Positions 1 to 11,777 of a stretch of 64,000 bases of DNA are shown here, piece after piece (within the stretch, counting starts at the first letter, position 1; each line of letters starts with the position of its first letter). The notes under the pieces were generated by a model that was not told the origin of the DNA, did no database searches, and saw nothing but the letters and a program-made list of their open reading frames with translations. The stretch comes from Telopea speciosissima (taxonomy: Eukaryota > Streptophyta > Magnoliopsida > Proteales > Proteaceae): positions 20,161,568 to 20,225,567 of the forward strand of contig NC_057925.1 of NCBI RefSeq assembly GCF_018873765.1, written 5' to 3'. Both the position numbers and the translations under genes were made by a program.

Positions 1-281
1 GAGATGTAAGTTAGAGAAGGAGGAGAGGTTGAAGAAGAAGGAGACGAGAAGGAGAGCAAGAAGAGAATAGAGGGAGATATTTCGGTTGTGAATCTTGTGT
101 GTTGGAGAGACTTCTCCACACTCTATATTACTTGAATAGAACTGAAGGAGTTATTACATCCACCTCCCTAGGGGGGTGCAAGGTAAAAAAGGACAAACAA
201 GATAAAATACATAACAAGGCAACTAGTCCAAAGTCTAGTTCCCAAAGTACCCTTAGTACATATCTACTAACAACTCTAACA
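1..281 (-). repeat. 3' LTR of copia-1 (left copy, 14 bases clipped)
   Basis: It matches 5636-5916 without indels and ends in CTAACA, the complement of the TGTTAG that starts the LTR on the element's own strand. The short open frame at 99-341 is LTR sequence and has no coding meaning. Confidence 0.93.
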
Positions 282-292
282 CTCCCCCTCAA
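282..292 (-). other. Polypurine tract of copia-1
   Basis: On the minus strand this reads TTGAGGGGGAG directly before the LTR start TGTTAGAG, the usual plus-strand priming tract of plant copia elements. Confidence 0.85.
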
Positions 293-381
293 GCTGGAGA
301 ATATATATCATGCATTCCCAGCTTGCTTAGAAGAGAACTAAACTGAGGAGAGGCAAGGGCCTTGGTGAGAATGTCTGCCAA

Positions 382-920
382 CTAATCACCAGTCTTCACA
401 GAAGGAGTACAAATGCAGCCAGAGTCTATCTTCTCTTTGATGAAGTGTCTATCAACCTCAATATGCTTAGTTCTGTCATGCTGAACAGGGTTGTAGGCAA
501 TACTGATGGCAGCTTTGTTGTCACAATAGAGTCTCATAGGGCCTTCAGTGTCAAATCCCAGTTCCTGAACAAGTCTTTTCAACCATATGAGTTCACACAG
601 TCCATGAGCCATAGCTCTAAATTCTGCCTCTCCACTTGATTTGGCTACAACGTGCTGTTTTTTGCTCCTCCATGTAACCAAATTACCTCCCACAAAGGTA
701 CAATAGCCGGAGGTAGATCTCCTGTCTGTAATAGAGCCAGCCCAATCTGCATCAGTGAAACCTTCCACTCTCAAATGATTGTGTCTGGCATACAACAGTC
801 CTTTCCCTGGGGAAGACTTCAAATACCTAAGAATGTGATACACGGCATCCAAGTGGCCACTTTTGGGAGCATGCATAAATTGGCTCACCACTCCCACTGC
901 ATATGAGATATCTGGGTGGG
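382..920 (-). pseudogene. copia-1 RNase H domain (broken 3' part of pol)
   Basis: The translation has the copia RNase H signature: FTDADWAGS, then the STSGY and KSSGEAEF blocks, YCDNKAA, and a C-terminal HIEVDRHFIKEK block. It follows the reverse transcriptase in a different frame; the join near 915 looks like a local insertion of about five bases (repeated CCCAC). The frame closes at 382-384 with TAG where the family continues QLADILTKAL. The sense residues LADILTKAL are still readable beyond the stop, so this is a C-to-T nonsense change and not the natural end. Confidence 0.88.
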
Positions 921-2996
921 GCGTGTTATAGCGAGATAGATAAGCTTCCCAACAAGCCTTTGGTACTTTCCCGCATCAACCAGAGAAGGACCACAATCTT
1001 CCCCTAGTTTGTGATTTTGCTCAATAGGAGAATTTGTTGGTTTGCAACCCAACATCTCTGTCTCTGTCAGAACAAACTTCCGTTGACATATGTTGATTCC
1101 TTTCTTAGTCCTTGATGCTTCAATTTCTAGGAAGTACTTCAAGGGGCCCAGGTCTTTGATCTCAAACTGTTGTGCCAAGTAGCATCTCAGTGTACCAATC
1201 TCAGCTATATCATCTCCTGTGACCACAATATCATCCACATAGACAGTGAGAGCAGTGATGGTACCATTGCCCCACTTGGTAAAGAGTGTGTGATCAGCTT
1301 GGCTTTGGGAATATTCAGTCTTCAGAATAGCCTGTCGGAAGCGTTCAAACCATGCCTTTGGTGACTGTTTGAGACCATATAGTGCCTTCTTAAGGAGACA
1401 CACTTTCCCTTCAGCTGAAAGCATTTTGAAGCCTGGTGGGGGTTGCATGTACACTTCCTCTTCCAAGTCACCATGGAGATAGGCATTCTTCACATCTAAC
1501 TGATAAAATGGCCAATCTTTATTGGCAGCCAGTGATAAGAGAACTCTTATAGAGCTATGCTTAGCCACAGGAGCGAATGTCTCCTGATAGTCAATCCCAT
1601 AGACTTGACTGTACCCCTGGGCAACCAACCTTGCCTTGTATCTCTCCACAGTACCATCAGATTTGTACTTGATTGTATAGACCCATCTGCATCCAACTGG
1701 GACACGTCCCTTGGGAAGATCCACCAACTGCCAATTATCATTCTTCTCAAGAGCCATCATCTCCTCAGACATAGCTTGTCTCCGCTTTGGGTCAAGCATA
1801 ACATCATTGACATTCCTGGGAATAGAAGCTGTAGAGAGAGCTGTAATAAAGGCAATACTTATAGGAGAAAGAACATCATAGGAAACAAACTGGGCTATAG
1901 GATTAGTACAAGCTCTTTTCCCCTTTCTAACAACAATAGGAAGGTCTAAATCACATGGAAGAGAAGGGATGTCACCTGACTGAGAAGGATGGATCTCAAG
2001 ATGTGGATCTGGATCCAAAGAGGACTCTTGGTAGGTCTTCTTTCCTTCATTTTGCAAGCCTTCACCTCTCTTGTAGGTAATGTGGGAATCCTTCTCCTTA
2101 TCAGTACCACTATCAACAACTAAATCTGTATTCACATTCACATCCACAACCCTGTGCTTTCCAATGTCAAGTGTAAAGGGAGAGATGGGTAGAGGATGAA
2201 GGAAATCAGCAGCCTGTTCACATGGAGGAGAAGGGATGTCACTTGACTGAGAAGGATCGACCTCAGGATGCGGATCTGGATCCAAAGAGGACTCTTGGTA
2301 GGTCTTCTTTCCTTCATTATGCAAGCCTTCACCTCTTTTGTAGGTAATGTGGTAATCCTTCTCCTTATCAGTACCACTATCAACAACTAAATCTGTATTC
2401 ACATTCACACCTACAGCCCTGTGCTTTCCAATGTCAAGTGTAAAGGGAGAGATGGGTAGAGGATGAAGGAAAGCAGCCTGTTCACTTCCACAATTCTCCC
2501 CCTGAAGAGGATGCTGAGAAGGGGCAAAGAAAGGAACAGATTCAAGGAAGGTGACATCCTTGGAAATAAGACACTGACGAGAAGAAGGATGATAACACTT
2601 GTAACCCTTGGTAGTAGAAGAGTACCCAAGGAAGAGACACTTGAGGGCTTTGGGATCAAGTTTAGTACGTGCAGATTTGTTTACATGCACATAACAAACA
2701 CACCCAAAGACTTTAGGAGGAAGAGAGAAAGCAGAAGCCTTGGGAGATAAGATGTCCAAGGGAAATTTGAAAGCAAGAAGTTTGGTAGGCATGCGATTGA
2801 TGAGAAAGGAGGCAGTGAGGAGAGCAGCAGACCAAAAGGTCTTGGGGACATGCATGCCAAACAAGAGACTACGGGTGACCTCCAATAAATGGCGATTCTT
2901 CCTCTCAGCAACCCCATTTTGTTGGGGGGTGTCAACACACGCTAGCTGATGGAGAATGCCATTATCAGTAAAGAAGGTTTGGAGGCCACCAAACAT
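885..2996 (-). pseudogene. copia-1 integrase C-terminal part and reverse transcriptase
   Basis: This is a 703-codon open stretch. It starts inside integrase (TDNG with the second catalytic Asp, then TPQQNGVAERKNR with the catalytic Glu), passes through a low-complexity linker, and enters reverse transcriptase: NDNWQLVDLPKGRVPVGCRW, then QLDVKNAYLHGDL, LKKALYGLKQSPKAWF and the catalytic YVDD. It is not an independent protein: the upstream integrase half lies in another frame, apparently after loss of one G from a run near 3003, and RNase H lies in a third frame. The linker contains a tandem duplication (1952-2485). Confidence 0.93.
1952..2485 (-). repeat. 267-bp in-frame tandem duplication in the copia-1 integrase/RT linker
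   Basis: Two consecutive units of about 267 bp (89 codons) each encode a block running FLHPLPISPFTLDIGKHR, VNVNTDLVVDSGTDKEKD and KKTYQESSLDPDPH. The period is seen from CATGGA at 1954 and 2221. The copies differ by substitutions and one 3-bp indel, so the duplication is not brand new. Confidence 0.85.
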
Positions 2997-3788
2997 GTAT
3001 TCCCCCCTTTATCAGATCGAACAATTTTGATCCGAGTGTCAAACTGAGTAAGAATCATCTGATAAAAGGTTTTAAATGCATCACAAACATCACTTTTATG
3101 CTTCATAAGAACAGTCTAAGTAGCACAAGAAAAATCATCAACAAAGGACACAAAGTAACAATAGCCAAATAAAGAGGTAGTAGGGGAAGGTCCCCAAACA
3201 TCAGTGTGCACAATATGAAAAGGAGCAGTAGTTCTATTACCATGATATGGATAAGAGGAACAACAATGTTTGGCAAACATACATGGTTCACATTGAAAAA
3301 CATGAGAAGAAGCAACAGAAGAAAATAAGTGAGGCAATTGTTTCCTCATTACAACAAAAGATGGATGGCCAAGACGATGATGCCATAACATAACAGACTC
3401 AACAGAACTACTATCATTATGTCCACACACATAGGACTGAGCTGTGGGCAAAAGAGGCTAAAAAAGGTAAAGGCCTTGCTCCTCACGTCCACTACCAATA
3501 ATCCTCTTCGTCACCAAATCCTGAAAAAGACAATGAGAAGGAAAAAAGGTGATAACAGTTTAAAGATTTTGTCAAATGACTCACAGAGAGAAGATTAAGG
3601 GTAAGGTTAGGAACATGAAGGACAGATGTAAGAGAAATAGATGAGGTAACAGGGATACTGCCCTTACCAGAGATGGAGGAAAGGGAGCCATCGGCCACCC
3701 GAACCTTATCCTTACCGGAGCAAATGGTATAGGAATCATAATAATGGGACGTACCAGTCATGTGGTCGGTGGTACCAGAGTCAATGAC
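2997..3788 (-). pseudogene. copia-1 protease and integrase N-terminal part
   Basis: The protease has the VIDSGTTDHMTG active-site block directly after a TAG stop at 3789-3791, where copia proteins usually have Trp. Then come NLLSVS and the pre-integrase zinc site (LWHHRLGHPS and CEPCMFAK), then HTDVWGPSP with the first integrase Asp and VSFVDDFS. A second TAG at 3116-3118 again sits where TWTV is expected. Protease, zinc site and the Asp block are separate short open stretches. Confidence 0.85.
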
Positions 3789-4921
3789 CTAAGACTGGGC
3801 TGTAGTAGAAGCTGAGGTGGAAACCTGCAAAGCGGAGGATGAAGAAGAGCTAGCCACTGTGGGTGTAGGAGATGTGCTCAGCTGTGACATGACCTTGCGG
3901 AACACTGCCTCAGCCAAAGTAGAGTCATCCTCTGTAGCATCTGTTTCCGTCATAACAGAGTGGGCACCTCGAGCTCCCCCCGACGACCACCACGAGCCCC
4001 ACTGCGTGTACCAGGAGGACGGCCATGAAGAGTCCAACATCTATCCTTGGTGTGCCCAGATCTCCCACAATGATCACATTTAAATCTGTCTCTGCCACCT
4101 CCACTAGCACCACCTGTCTCCACTGCTCTGTCCTCCCAATAAGTAGGCCCCTGGCCTCTACCATCACCACGGGTGTCCCGGAAAGAGGAAGAATTGAGAG
4201 CTGATCTCTCAAGGGATGATGCTGGAGTAGGTGTCATAGCAACACGCCGAGTCTCCTCACTTTGTAAATAGCTGCAAACCTCATCAAGAGATGGAAGAGG
4301 AGACCTGCCCAAAATCTGGAGCCTGATGGGTTCATACTCAGGGTTCAGCCGACTAAGAAGAGTGAAGACACACTCCTTTTCAAGAGCACGATACACCTTT
4401 GCCTCATCTGCTGGGTTGGTCAATTGGAGATCCCTGTAATGATCATACTCCTCCAAAAGACCAATATAGGCATTGTAGTACTCAGAAATAGTCTTGTCAC
4501 CCTGCTTCATTGCATTAATTTTTTGGTGAAGTTGATAAACTTTGGCGGAGTCACCCACCCTGTCAAATGTCTGGGCGACACTATCCCAAATAGCCTTGGT
4601 AGTTTCCTTTATCATAAATCTTCTCCCAATCTCGGGCTTCATGGAGAAGATGAGCCATGTCATGACTGTGGAATTTTCGGTCTCCCATTTCTCATAAGTA
4701 GGGGAACCAAGAGCTGGAGCAGTAATGGTGCCTGTAATATACCCAAGCTTCCCTTTGCTCCTAAGGGAAAGCTTCACTGAGTGAGACCAATCCAAATAAT
4801 TGGTGTTGTCTAATTTCACAATGGAGATCTGTGGGTGTGAGTTCTCAAGGACAAACTATGAGGCTACCGGAGTAGGTTGTGATTCCGCCTTGCCAAGTCC
4901 AGAGGCATCAGATTCAGCCAT
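3789..4921 (-). pseudogene. copia-1 gag
   Basis: The likely original start is the ATG complementary to 4919-4921 (MAESDASGLG), but TAG at 4856-4858 interrupts after about 21 codons. The main open part (4819-3950) carries LDNTNYLDWSHSVK, the UBN2-like gag core and one CCHC zinc knuckle, CDHCGRSGHTKDRC. A frame change near 3965 links it to a Ser/Thr-rich tail that runs into the protease. Confidence 0.88.
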
Positions 4922-5606
4922 ATTGTGGGGATAAAAGAGGCACTTAACCAAGCACAAGTAACTCCAAACAAAGTGGGGAGTACACACTCAACCCAAATAA
5001 AGATTCCAATCTCAAGAAATAAATTCCAGCTGAAAAAAGAACTGGTAAAATCTGGACAGAACTTCACCCAACACCTTCCAAGGAGAAACACCCACTCAAA
5101 CAAGTTCTAAGACCTTAAACAAGGTATCCATAAACACTTCTCAACCAAGGGAGGAGTCCATGGTACTCCAAATGCAAGAAAAAGAGGAAGCAGCAGTCAC
5201 AGTTTATACCTGGGCAGAAAAAGGAACCCCACGAAAATGAGCTATGCTCTAGCAAGAGAACCCTTCAGCAAGGAGACACACATGGGGCATAAAAAGCATC
5301 CTTGTACGATCCTAATGAGCTATTCCAAGCTCCAAACCCATGCCGAGAGAAGAAAACACAGGAGCTGCAACTTTGAGATGGCGGAAAACCTAGGTGAAGC
5401 TTGGTTGACTTCAAACACTTCAATGGGGCTTCAATACAGCTCAAGGATCATCTTCAAACACTTAAACAGGTTGCAAAGAACCTATTTCATCTATCTACAG
5501 CAAGGTGTTCACATAGATGCCTCTTCCTTGAAGTTCCTTGTGTCTTAGGATTTCAAGGAGAGGAAAAGAATAGAGACAGAGGACTGATACGATTCTCAAA
5601 CCTAGG

Positions 5607-5618
5607 GCTCTGATACCA
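5607..5618 (-). other. Primer-binding site of copia-1 (initiator tRNA-Met)
   Basis: The minus strand reads TGGTATCAGAGC, the standard complement of the 3' end of plant initiator tRNA-Met, three bases inside the right LTR. Confidence 0.9.
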
Positions 5619-5621
5619 AGT

Positions 5622-5916
5622 TGGATTTTAGGTTAGAGATGTAAGTGAGAGAAGGAGGAGAGGTTGAAGAAGAAGGAGATGAGAAGGAGAGCAAGAAGAG
5701 AATAGAGGGAGATATTTCGGTTGTGAATCTTGTGTGTTGGAGAGACTTCTCCACACTCTATATTACTTGAATAGAACTAAAGGAGTTATTACATCCACCT
5801 CCCTAGGGAGGTACAAGGTAAAAAAGGACAAACAAGATAAAATACATAACAAGGCAACTAGTCCAAAGTCTAGTTCCCAAACTACCCCTGTTACATATCT
5901 ACTAACAACTCTAACA
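5622..5916 (-). repeat. 5' LTR of copia-1 (right copy, complete, 295 bp)
   Basis: On the minus strand it starts TGTTAGAG and ends CTAAAATCCA (TG...CA). It would carry the element's promoter. The right flank begins AAAGA, one half of the expected 5-bp target duplication. Confidence 0.92.
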
Positions 5917-5920
5917 AAGA

Positions 5921-6080
5921 GCCAGTGGCAGACTTAAAATGACCCTAGGAGAAGTGGTGAGGAAAGACATGCATACCTTAGACCGTATATCAAGTATGAC
6001 CTCGAATAGAGCTGATTGGAGGGCAAAGATCCATGTAGCCGACCCCATTTAGTTGGGATAAGGCTGAGTTGTTGTATGTA
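5921..6080 (+). mobile_element. 3' tail of an RTE-type LINE (5' truncated)
   Basis: The plus strand reads GEVVRKDMHTLDR and then RADWRAKIHVADP before a stop, the typical C-terminus of plant RTE-clade ORFs, followed by TTAGTTGGGATAAGGC and a TTG-rich end. Only the last 45 or so codons survive. It abuts the right end of copia-1, suggesting either that copia-1 landed in it or that both inserted in the same intron. Confidence 0.7.
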
Positions 6081-6487
6081 GAGCATACCCTTAAGCTGAA
6101 TTATGTCATATCACATCAGAACGTAATAGTTTCATGTATTTCATTCAGAACAGCTACAGGGACGATTCATGTTATAGTCAGTTGTTCCAGCCTCCAAAAC
6201 CCTTCTTCTTAAGTTGGGTTATCTATCAGTTCATACTTAGCATTATACATTCAAAGTCAGCTTTATTAAATGAATGGTAAAAAATAAAAATGGTATAAAA
6301 TGGATGCTTAATTTGTTGAGAACCACAAAAAAAAAAAGGAACATGTTTCCAACTGTTAGTTTTTGCCCTCTGAATATGCCTCCTTTCCTTTTCCATCTCT
6401 TTCACAATAACTCGAGGTCGTAGAAAATGTCTAGACATGGTGTACTATTTTGTCGGCTTGTATCATATGCTTTTGACATGTGTGCAG

Positions 6488-9400
6488 GGTTGTGAAAGAG
6501 AAATTGCAGAATCTGATAGTGTCTCAGAAGAGCGTATGAATGAGAGCATCATGAGGTTATCATGGGCTCTTGTTCACTCAAGACAATCAGAAGATGTGCA
6601 ACGTGGAATAGCCATGCTTGAAGGTGGAAGAATTTCTCAATCCACTTGTATATCTTTTTGGTTATGTTCATGAGGTTCTCCCTTGGGTTATCGTTTTGTT
6701 TGCACCTATGCTATCCAGCTTCTTACATTACAAAGTTAGAAATTATACCCACTCTCCCTCCCACCCTCTCAGTCAGCATTCAGCAACACTGTCGCCTATA
6801 ACTTGACTGATTAACTTTTTGTTGCAGCTTCTTTGGCTGGTACGAGTAGTCCTCTGCAGAAGAGAGAGAAACTTTATCTTCTTGCTGTTGGATATTACAG
6901 AAGTGGTGACTATTCAAGGAGCAGGCAGTTTGTGGAACAATGTCTCGAGGTTTGATCTTTGTTTCTCACACTAATCTCATGATTAACTTTAAATAAACTC
7001 AGTCAGCACTCAGGATTGGCAGTTTCTCTATGAACCGCAATATCTTTGGTCTGGTTTTGGTGACATAGACCCTCAAAATGGTGATTTCCATTGTAATTCC
7101 CAGAAGACAATTAGGTCAACTGATGGATGAGTTGCCCCTACGACATTTACCAGAACAAAATAAACTTGAACTACCCCAATCCCCCCCCCCCCCCCATCTC
7201 TTTGCTGTATTTATTTGTTAAGTGGGTGGGGGGCTGATGCAGATCTGAAGACCTACATCTGTAGGAAGAAGGCCAACAATAGAGGCCAGTCCGTGGCCTA
7301 ATATGTTGCTGTCGTGTTTTTATTTATTGCTTTTCATAGTTTTATTTTGAGTTCTTTTGTTATGTTTAATTGTCAGTTGAATCATGGTCCAATGTTGGTC
7401 AAATTGTAGGGTCAATTTAATTGATTTAATTTTAAGTCTTTTAGTTAGCAACTAAGTTACTTGGGTCCACACCACTTACAGGCAGGGAAAGAGTTAGTAA
7501 GTGGTAATGTTATGCAAGTGAGCTTGCTAGGGGGGGATTTCCCACTCCAACTCCAACTCAAAGTTTGTTTTGATCTTCATAAATAAAGTTGTGCGTGAGG
7601 GGGGGGGGGGGGTTCATTACCTTACATTTCTGAAAATTCAAGTTTGCTGCAGCAACTTGTCTTCTACTGTGAAGATTTCCTTATGTTTGATCAAGGTGAA
7701 GGGATTGGTGTCTGATCCAATCGACGCCTTGCGGTGTGGAGCCTGGGTGGATCCTCTCTTGCTACTGCTGGTTCTATTGGTTGTTATCATCTAATCTCAG
7801 ATTACCGCCATTAACAAATAAGTTTGTTCTTAAGTTTTTTTGCAACTAAAGCCCTAGATTCTAGTCTTCCATATACAAGGGTTTTTTTAGATTAAGCAAA
7901 CCAGCCACCCGATCATATTGAAATTCTCACCACATGTTTACAAACCCTAGGATAGAACTGGATTCAAATTTGGGTCTGTTCTGATGGCTGGATCTTGTTC
8001 TAATTCTGTTTTTTTTCCATTATACCCCTACCTCCATTAAAGCTATTGCTTAGACCTTCATCAACCCAAATCCGATTGTGATTTCATAACTTAATTAGGC
8101 TGCTGATATTAGGTTAAACTACATCTAAAATCTGTATTCTAATCCCACTTCCAAAACCCTAATCTCTGTACCCAAAATTATCATTGTACCCTTGATTCTA
8201 TTGCTACTAGGACTTGGCCTTAACTCCCCATCTAATTACTCGACCGAAACTTCCAGCAATCATTCCCTTCAATACCCTTTACATTCAATCCTACCTTCAG
8301 CCCCATTCACCCGTTTGATTTTGTGTTATTTGAAATCACCCTAAATTTGAAACTAATCCTTTGAATACAGATCTTGTTTTGGCTACTTTGATTTGATATT
8401 CAAATCACTACTACATTGAGGGGACAAGAGTAGAGCTTCTCAAAGGTCCAAAAGACCAGAATGGTGAAAAATCATCTAATCATTGGTTCTTGTTATGCAG
8501 TGCCTATCCATATATAGACGTTGATTTTCCCAATAATAAGACGGGCAGGTTATTGGCCCGACCATTTCCTAGTCCTGTAAGCCCCATAACCAAGTTACTC
8601 CCTTGCTTAAAACCCTAAATCACAACCTCATGTTAGTTTACAAAGGGGCTACTATTGAGTTATTATTTTCATAGGTTTTACTTCAGTGAGATTTTCTTGT
8701 GACCCAACACTGTCTGCATTCTTTAAGAGACTGTTTTCCCCGTGATTTTATTAAATATTCAGCACCCATTATGGCATCCTTTGGTATTTTCCCTATTATT
8801 GTAAATGGAAATGTTCCAATTCTGAAACTTATCTCATTCCATTTTCATTGATGTTATATAATCTTATGTGAAGGAATTTCACAACCCACTTTCCAAAGAT
8901 AGCTGATTGTTGTTGACAAATTGAGATTGCCAGTAGTTCCATATATTTATTTTCTTTCAAGAAGAATCTTTGCAGATCTTTCCTCCACACGAGCTTTTGA
9001 TTTTTATTTATATTTTTTGGTTCTGACCTTTTCTGGGTCTATTCTATAGTTTGCAATCTGGATCTTTATCTCATCCAGTTCCCTGCCCGGCCCAGTTCCC
9101 CATTTCCTCTAACAGGGGGGGGGGCTGTAATGACCACCCTATCCCTGCCCAAACACTCTGCCCGGGTGGGGTCCACCACCCCCTATTAGATGAACTGGGG
9201 AACTGGGCCGGGCAGGGAACTGGAGGAGATAATTTTCCTTGCAATCTACATTTGCATCCTTTGGCACTTGTAATCTGCATCTTTAGTGATCCATTCCCAT
9301 TCCCTGTAATATAGAGGAACAACTCTTAGATTCATACTAGTTGTATCATGTACATATATGTCCAGCTTTCTTCCTATAACTCCTTGTATTATCATTAAGT

Positions 9401-10239
9401 TTGGATCAACCTTGAGATGTAGCTATCATTGTTATGGAATTATTTTTATCATTTATTTGAATAACTTCTAGTGACCAAGTTCCATTGTATCAGTGACAAG
9501 TAAACCCACTGTGCAGTTGTCCTTTTCTACTTCCTTAATTACCATGTTGGCATGAGTGTAGCTGTCCTGTTTCTGTTTTTGGTGGTTTTCCATGTCAAAG
9601 ACAAGGGTGGACTATTAGTAGTCAACTTGTTTGTGCAGCCACAAACACATGAAACAGTGCCACAAAGTAAAACGTCTTAAGCTTGTTTCTGTTGTTCTTT
9701 CAAAAAAAAAACAAAATCCTTAAATGCTTTTCAGGCCTCGGTGGATTTGTTAATGGGGCAGCTGCCCAGAAACTGGCACAGGACTTCTTGTTTTGTGCAA
9801 CACCTGGTCATTAGTGACCATGTCATCATGAAACATATAGTGTGTGTGTGTGTGTGTTTTGATGATAGATAACTAGAATTCTATTGCTAAGAAAGAAAAT
9901 ACAAACAGTTTGGAACTTTGGTTTATTGTTCTTTTAAACGTTTTTCATCTGTGAGGAATATATTCCGAGTGCTAAGTTATTTTTATTGGACTTGTAGATT
10001 GCACCAGACTGGAGGCAGGCATTGACACTGAAAAAAACGGTTGAAGATCGAATTGCTAAAGGTAATGAAAAATACATGCTGTTATCTTTTAAATTTGTTG
10101 ATCTCTTAATAGGGCAAGTTGAAGGAATGACCAACATTTTGGTGGAACTGCAGATGGTGTGATTGGCATAGGCATTGCTGCAACTGCTGTTGGACTCTTA
10201 GTAGGTGGGATTGCTGCTGCGATGGCTCGTAAGAAGTGA
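6488..10239 (+). CDS. FIS1: Mitochondrial fission 1 protein FIS1 (exons 2 to 5; first exon not in the window)
   Basis: FIS1 is a small tail-anchored protein of the outer mitochondrial and peroxisomal membranes that helps recruit dynamin-type fission machinery. Exons: 6488-6623, 6828-6949, 9998-10061 and 10154-10239, all with GT-AG borders and consistent phase. They encode 135 residues: GCEREIAESDSVSEERMNES, the TPR-like fold with NESIMRLSWALVHSR and LYLLAVGYYRSGDYSRSR, IAPDWRQALTLKKTVEDRIA, a C-terminal hydrophobic anchor (GIGIAATAVGLLVGG) and the basic tail ARKK. The family is about 167-170 residues, so about 31 N-terminal residues, normally exon 1, are missing. I could not find them downstream of 5916; they probably lie left of the window beyond copia-1. 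The visible exons are intact. Confidence 0.92.
6950..9997 (+). other. Long FIS1 intron (3.05 kb)
   Basis: This intron lies between the exons ending QCLE and starting IAPDW. It holds homopolymer runs (C near 7183, G near 7604), a GT microsatellite near 9839-9857 and one MITE at 9066-9232. No coding sequence was recognised. Confidence 0.8.
9066..9232 (-). mobile_element. MITE, family M1 (copy in FIS1 intron)
   Basis: It is a fold-back element with arms of about 36 bp that match almost perfectly (TCCCTGCCCGGCCCAGTTCC and its complement) and ends like TTATCTCC. The core, read on the minus strand, has CACCCGGGCAGAGTGTTTGG and then AGGGTGGTCATT, shared with 60594-60754 and 60957-61102. Confidence 0.8.
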
Positions 10240-10382
10240 TGGAACTCCTTAACCCAACTATGTGCATAACTACTTAACTACCATGATGGCTTTCTCTCTG
10301 TTGGATTGATATGTTCAAGATTTGAGGTCCTTGTGTGATGCACTTGAATCAATTTTGGAGTTTTAGATGGTACACTAGTCTA

Positions 10383-10388
10383 AATAAA
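10383..10388 (+). promoter_or_regulatory. Candidate FIS1 polyadenylation signal
   Basis: AATAAA lies about 145 bases after the FIS1 stop codon, followed by an A-rich run. Confidence 0.5.
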
Positions 10389-11701
10389 GTATGTAAAAAA
10401 AATTAGACAGTTAAGGGGTTCATGATTCAAGTGGAAACGGCAATGGCAACTGGATTGGCCTCCACCGATTCTAATTCCGATCCAGCCAGAATCTTTTGGG
10501 AATCAACCAGAATCATCTGAACCCAAGAAAATAGCCCGGAATCGGCTGGCTGGTTCAAGGCTGGAATCCGAATCGGCCGATCCACTCCCAATTCCTCTAA
10601 CTGTTAAGCTAGATTGACGCCTTGTTTACTTTTGCGAATCAAATTGTTTGTAGCATCTCCTATAGTTTTTCAAGTTGCATAAATCTTTGCGGACAACCTC
10701 AACGTGAGGTGGTTAACTGTCATCAATATACGATGCACGTTTGGTACAGAAGATGCTCTGCATGCACTGTGTTCTTGTAGCACTTGCGCATGCAAGGTCC
10801 TGCAAAAGATTTCTCAGGGCTCTATTTTGCCCGATTATTTTTCAGGAATTGCAGCGAGAACGAAAAGAAATTGGAGGAAGTAAATAAAAAAAAAAAAACA
10901 TTTATTTTTTACTGAAAATTCAGTGAAGGTTGGTGAGAGGTTCAACTCCCATGATAATAGGGGTGTAAAGAGGATTAAACACTTATTGTAGCTGTTTGTT
11001 TAGATTCTGTAGTACGGTCTGTAAAATATTCTATGGGAATTTAAGCATCAAAATATTTGGAGATTTCAGTTCCTAGAGTCACTGGCATTGGGTGTAGAGG
11101 TAAACTTCTCAATTGCTTGACTATTTTAGTTTATTGGGCAGAAAAAGGGAAATGAATTTCAGCAGTTTGGATTCTCAAAATCCAGGGAAGCCTTACTCTG
11201 TTTTAGCCAGTGAATTGATTTTTTTGTTTGGTTTTTTGGTGGAAGGAGGAGGGTGGGGGTGTGGGGGCGAGATTCTTTTGACAAGTACTTTACTCATTTG
11301 TTTTTATTTTTTTTTTGATAAGTATTTTCACTCATTTGTTTATTTATCCCTTCAATCTATTTGGAAAATGGTTTCAAAACTTGGATCAGATTGGTCGGAT
11401 CGGCTGATTTAAATTCAAAATTGGCCCAAGTCCAATCCCAAGGTCAAGGAACTTTGAGTTTGGTCCAAATCAGAAGTGGATAGCTGAGGCTGTAGGAGTC
11501 TCTGACCTTGGCCAACAACCAAGCACTGCTGCCCCCTTAAAGAAGCGAAAAGGATCAGTTCAGCGTGGGTGAAATTGGCTAGTCATCTCCTGTTCTTCTA
11601 TTTACAAAATAGGGTGCTTGTGGAACCTTAGCCATTGCAATAAGCGAGATTGTGAATTGATTTGTCGAAAAAACCCTTGGAAAATCAAGCTCCAAACAAC
11701 T
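10389..11701. other. Intergenic stretch between FIS1 and LINE-A
   Basis: No gene was recognised. Around 10430-10600 there is a degenerate run of short GAATCGGCC/GGCTGG-like words, a common decayed plant repeat; the rest is AT-rich. Confidence 0.5.
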
Positions 11702-11716
11702 AATAAAACTGCCTTT
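11702..11716. repeat. LINE-A target-site duplication, left copy
   Basis: AATAAAACTGCCTTT directly precedes the poly(T) that marks the LINE 3' end. Confidence 0.85.
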
Positions 11717-11777
11717 CTGTTTTTTTTTTTTTGGTAGGAAGAACATCTATTGATAGAAATGGGATACATGTCTGTCA

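Larger units (their letters stand above)
1..5916 (-). mobile_element. Degraded Ty1/copia LTR retrotransposon (copia-1), clipped by the window start
   Basis: Two direct LTRs (1-281 and 5622-5916) enclose gag, protease, integrase, reverse transcriptase and RNase H in Ty1/copia order on the minus strand. A primer-binding site complementary to initiator tRNA-Met follows the right LTR, and a polypurine tract precedes the left one. The aligned 281 bases of the LTRs differ at about nine positions by eye (about 97 percent identity), so insertion is fairly recent. The first 14 bases of the left LTR lie outside the window, so the target duplication cannot be checked. The coding region is dead: in-frame stops at 4856-4858, 3789-3791, 3116-3118 and 382-384, and frame changes near 3965, 3003 and 915. 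Confidence 0.95.

Noticed and set aside
5237-5613. Plus-strand frames upstream of copia-1 gag
   Set aside because: They lie antisense in the untranslated leader between primer site and gag, with no domain.
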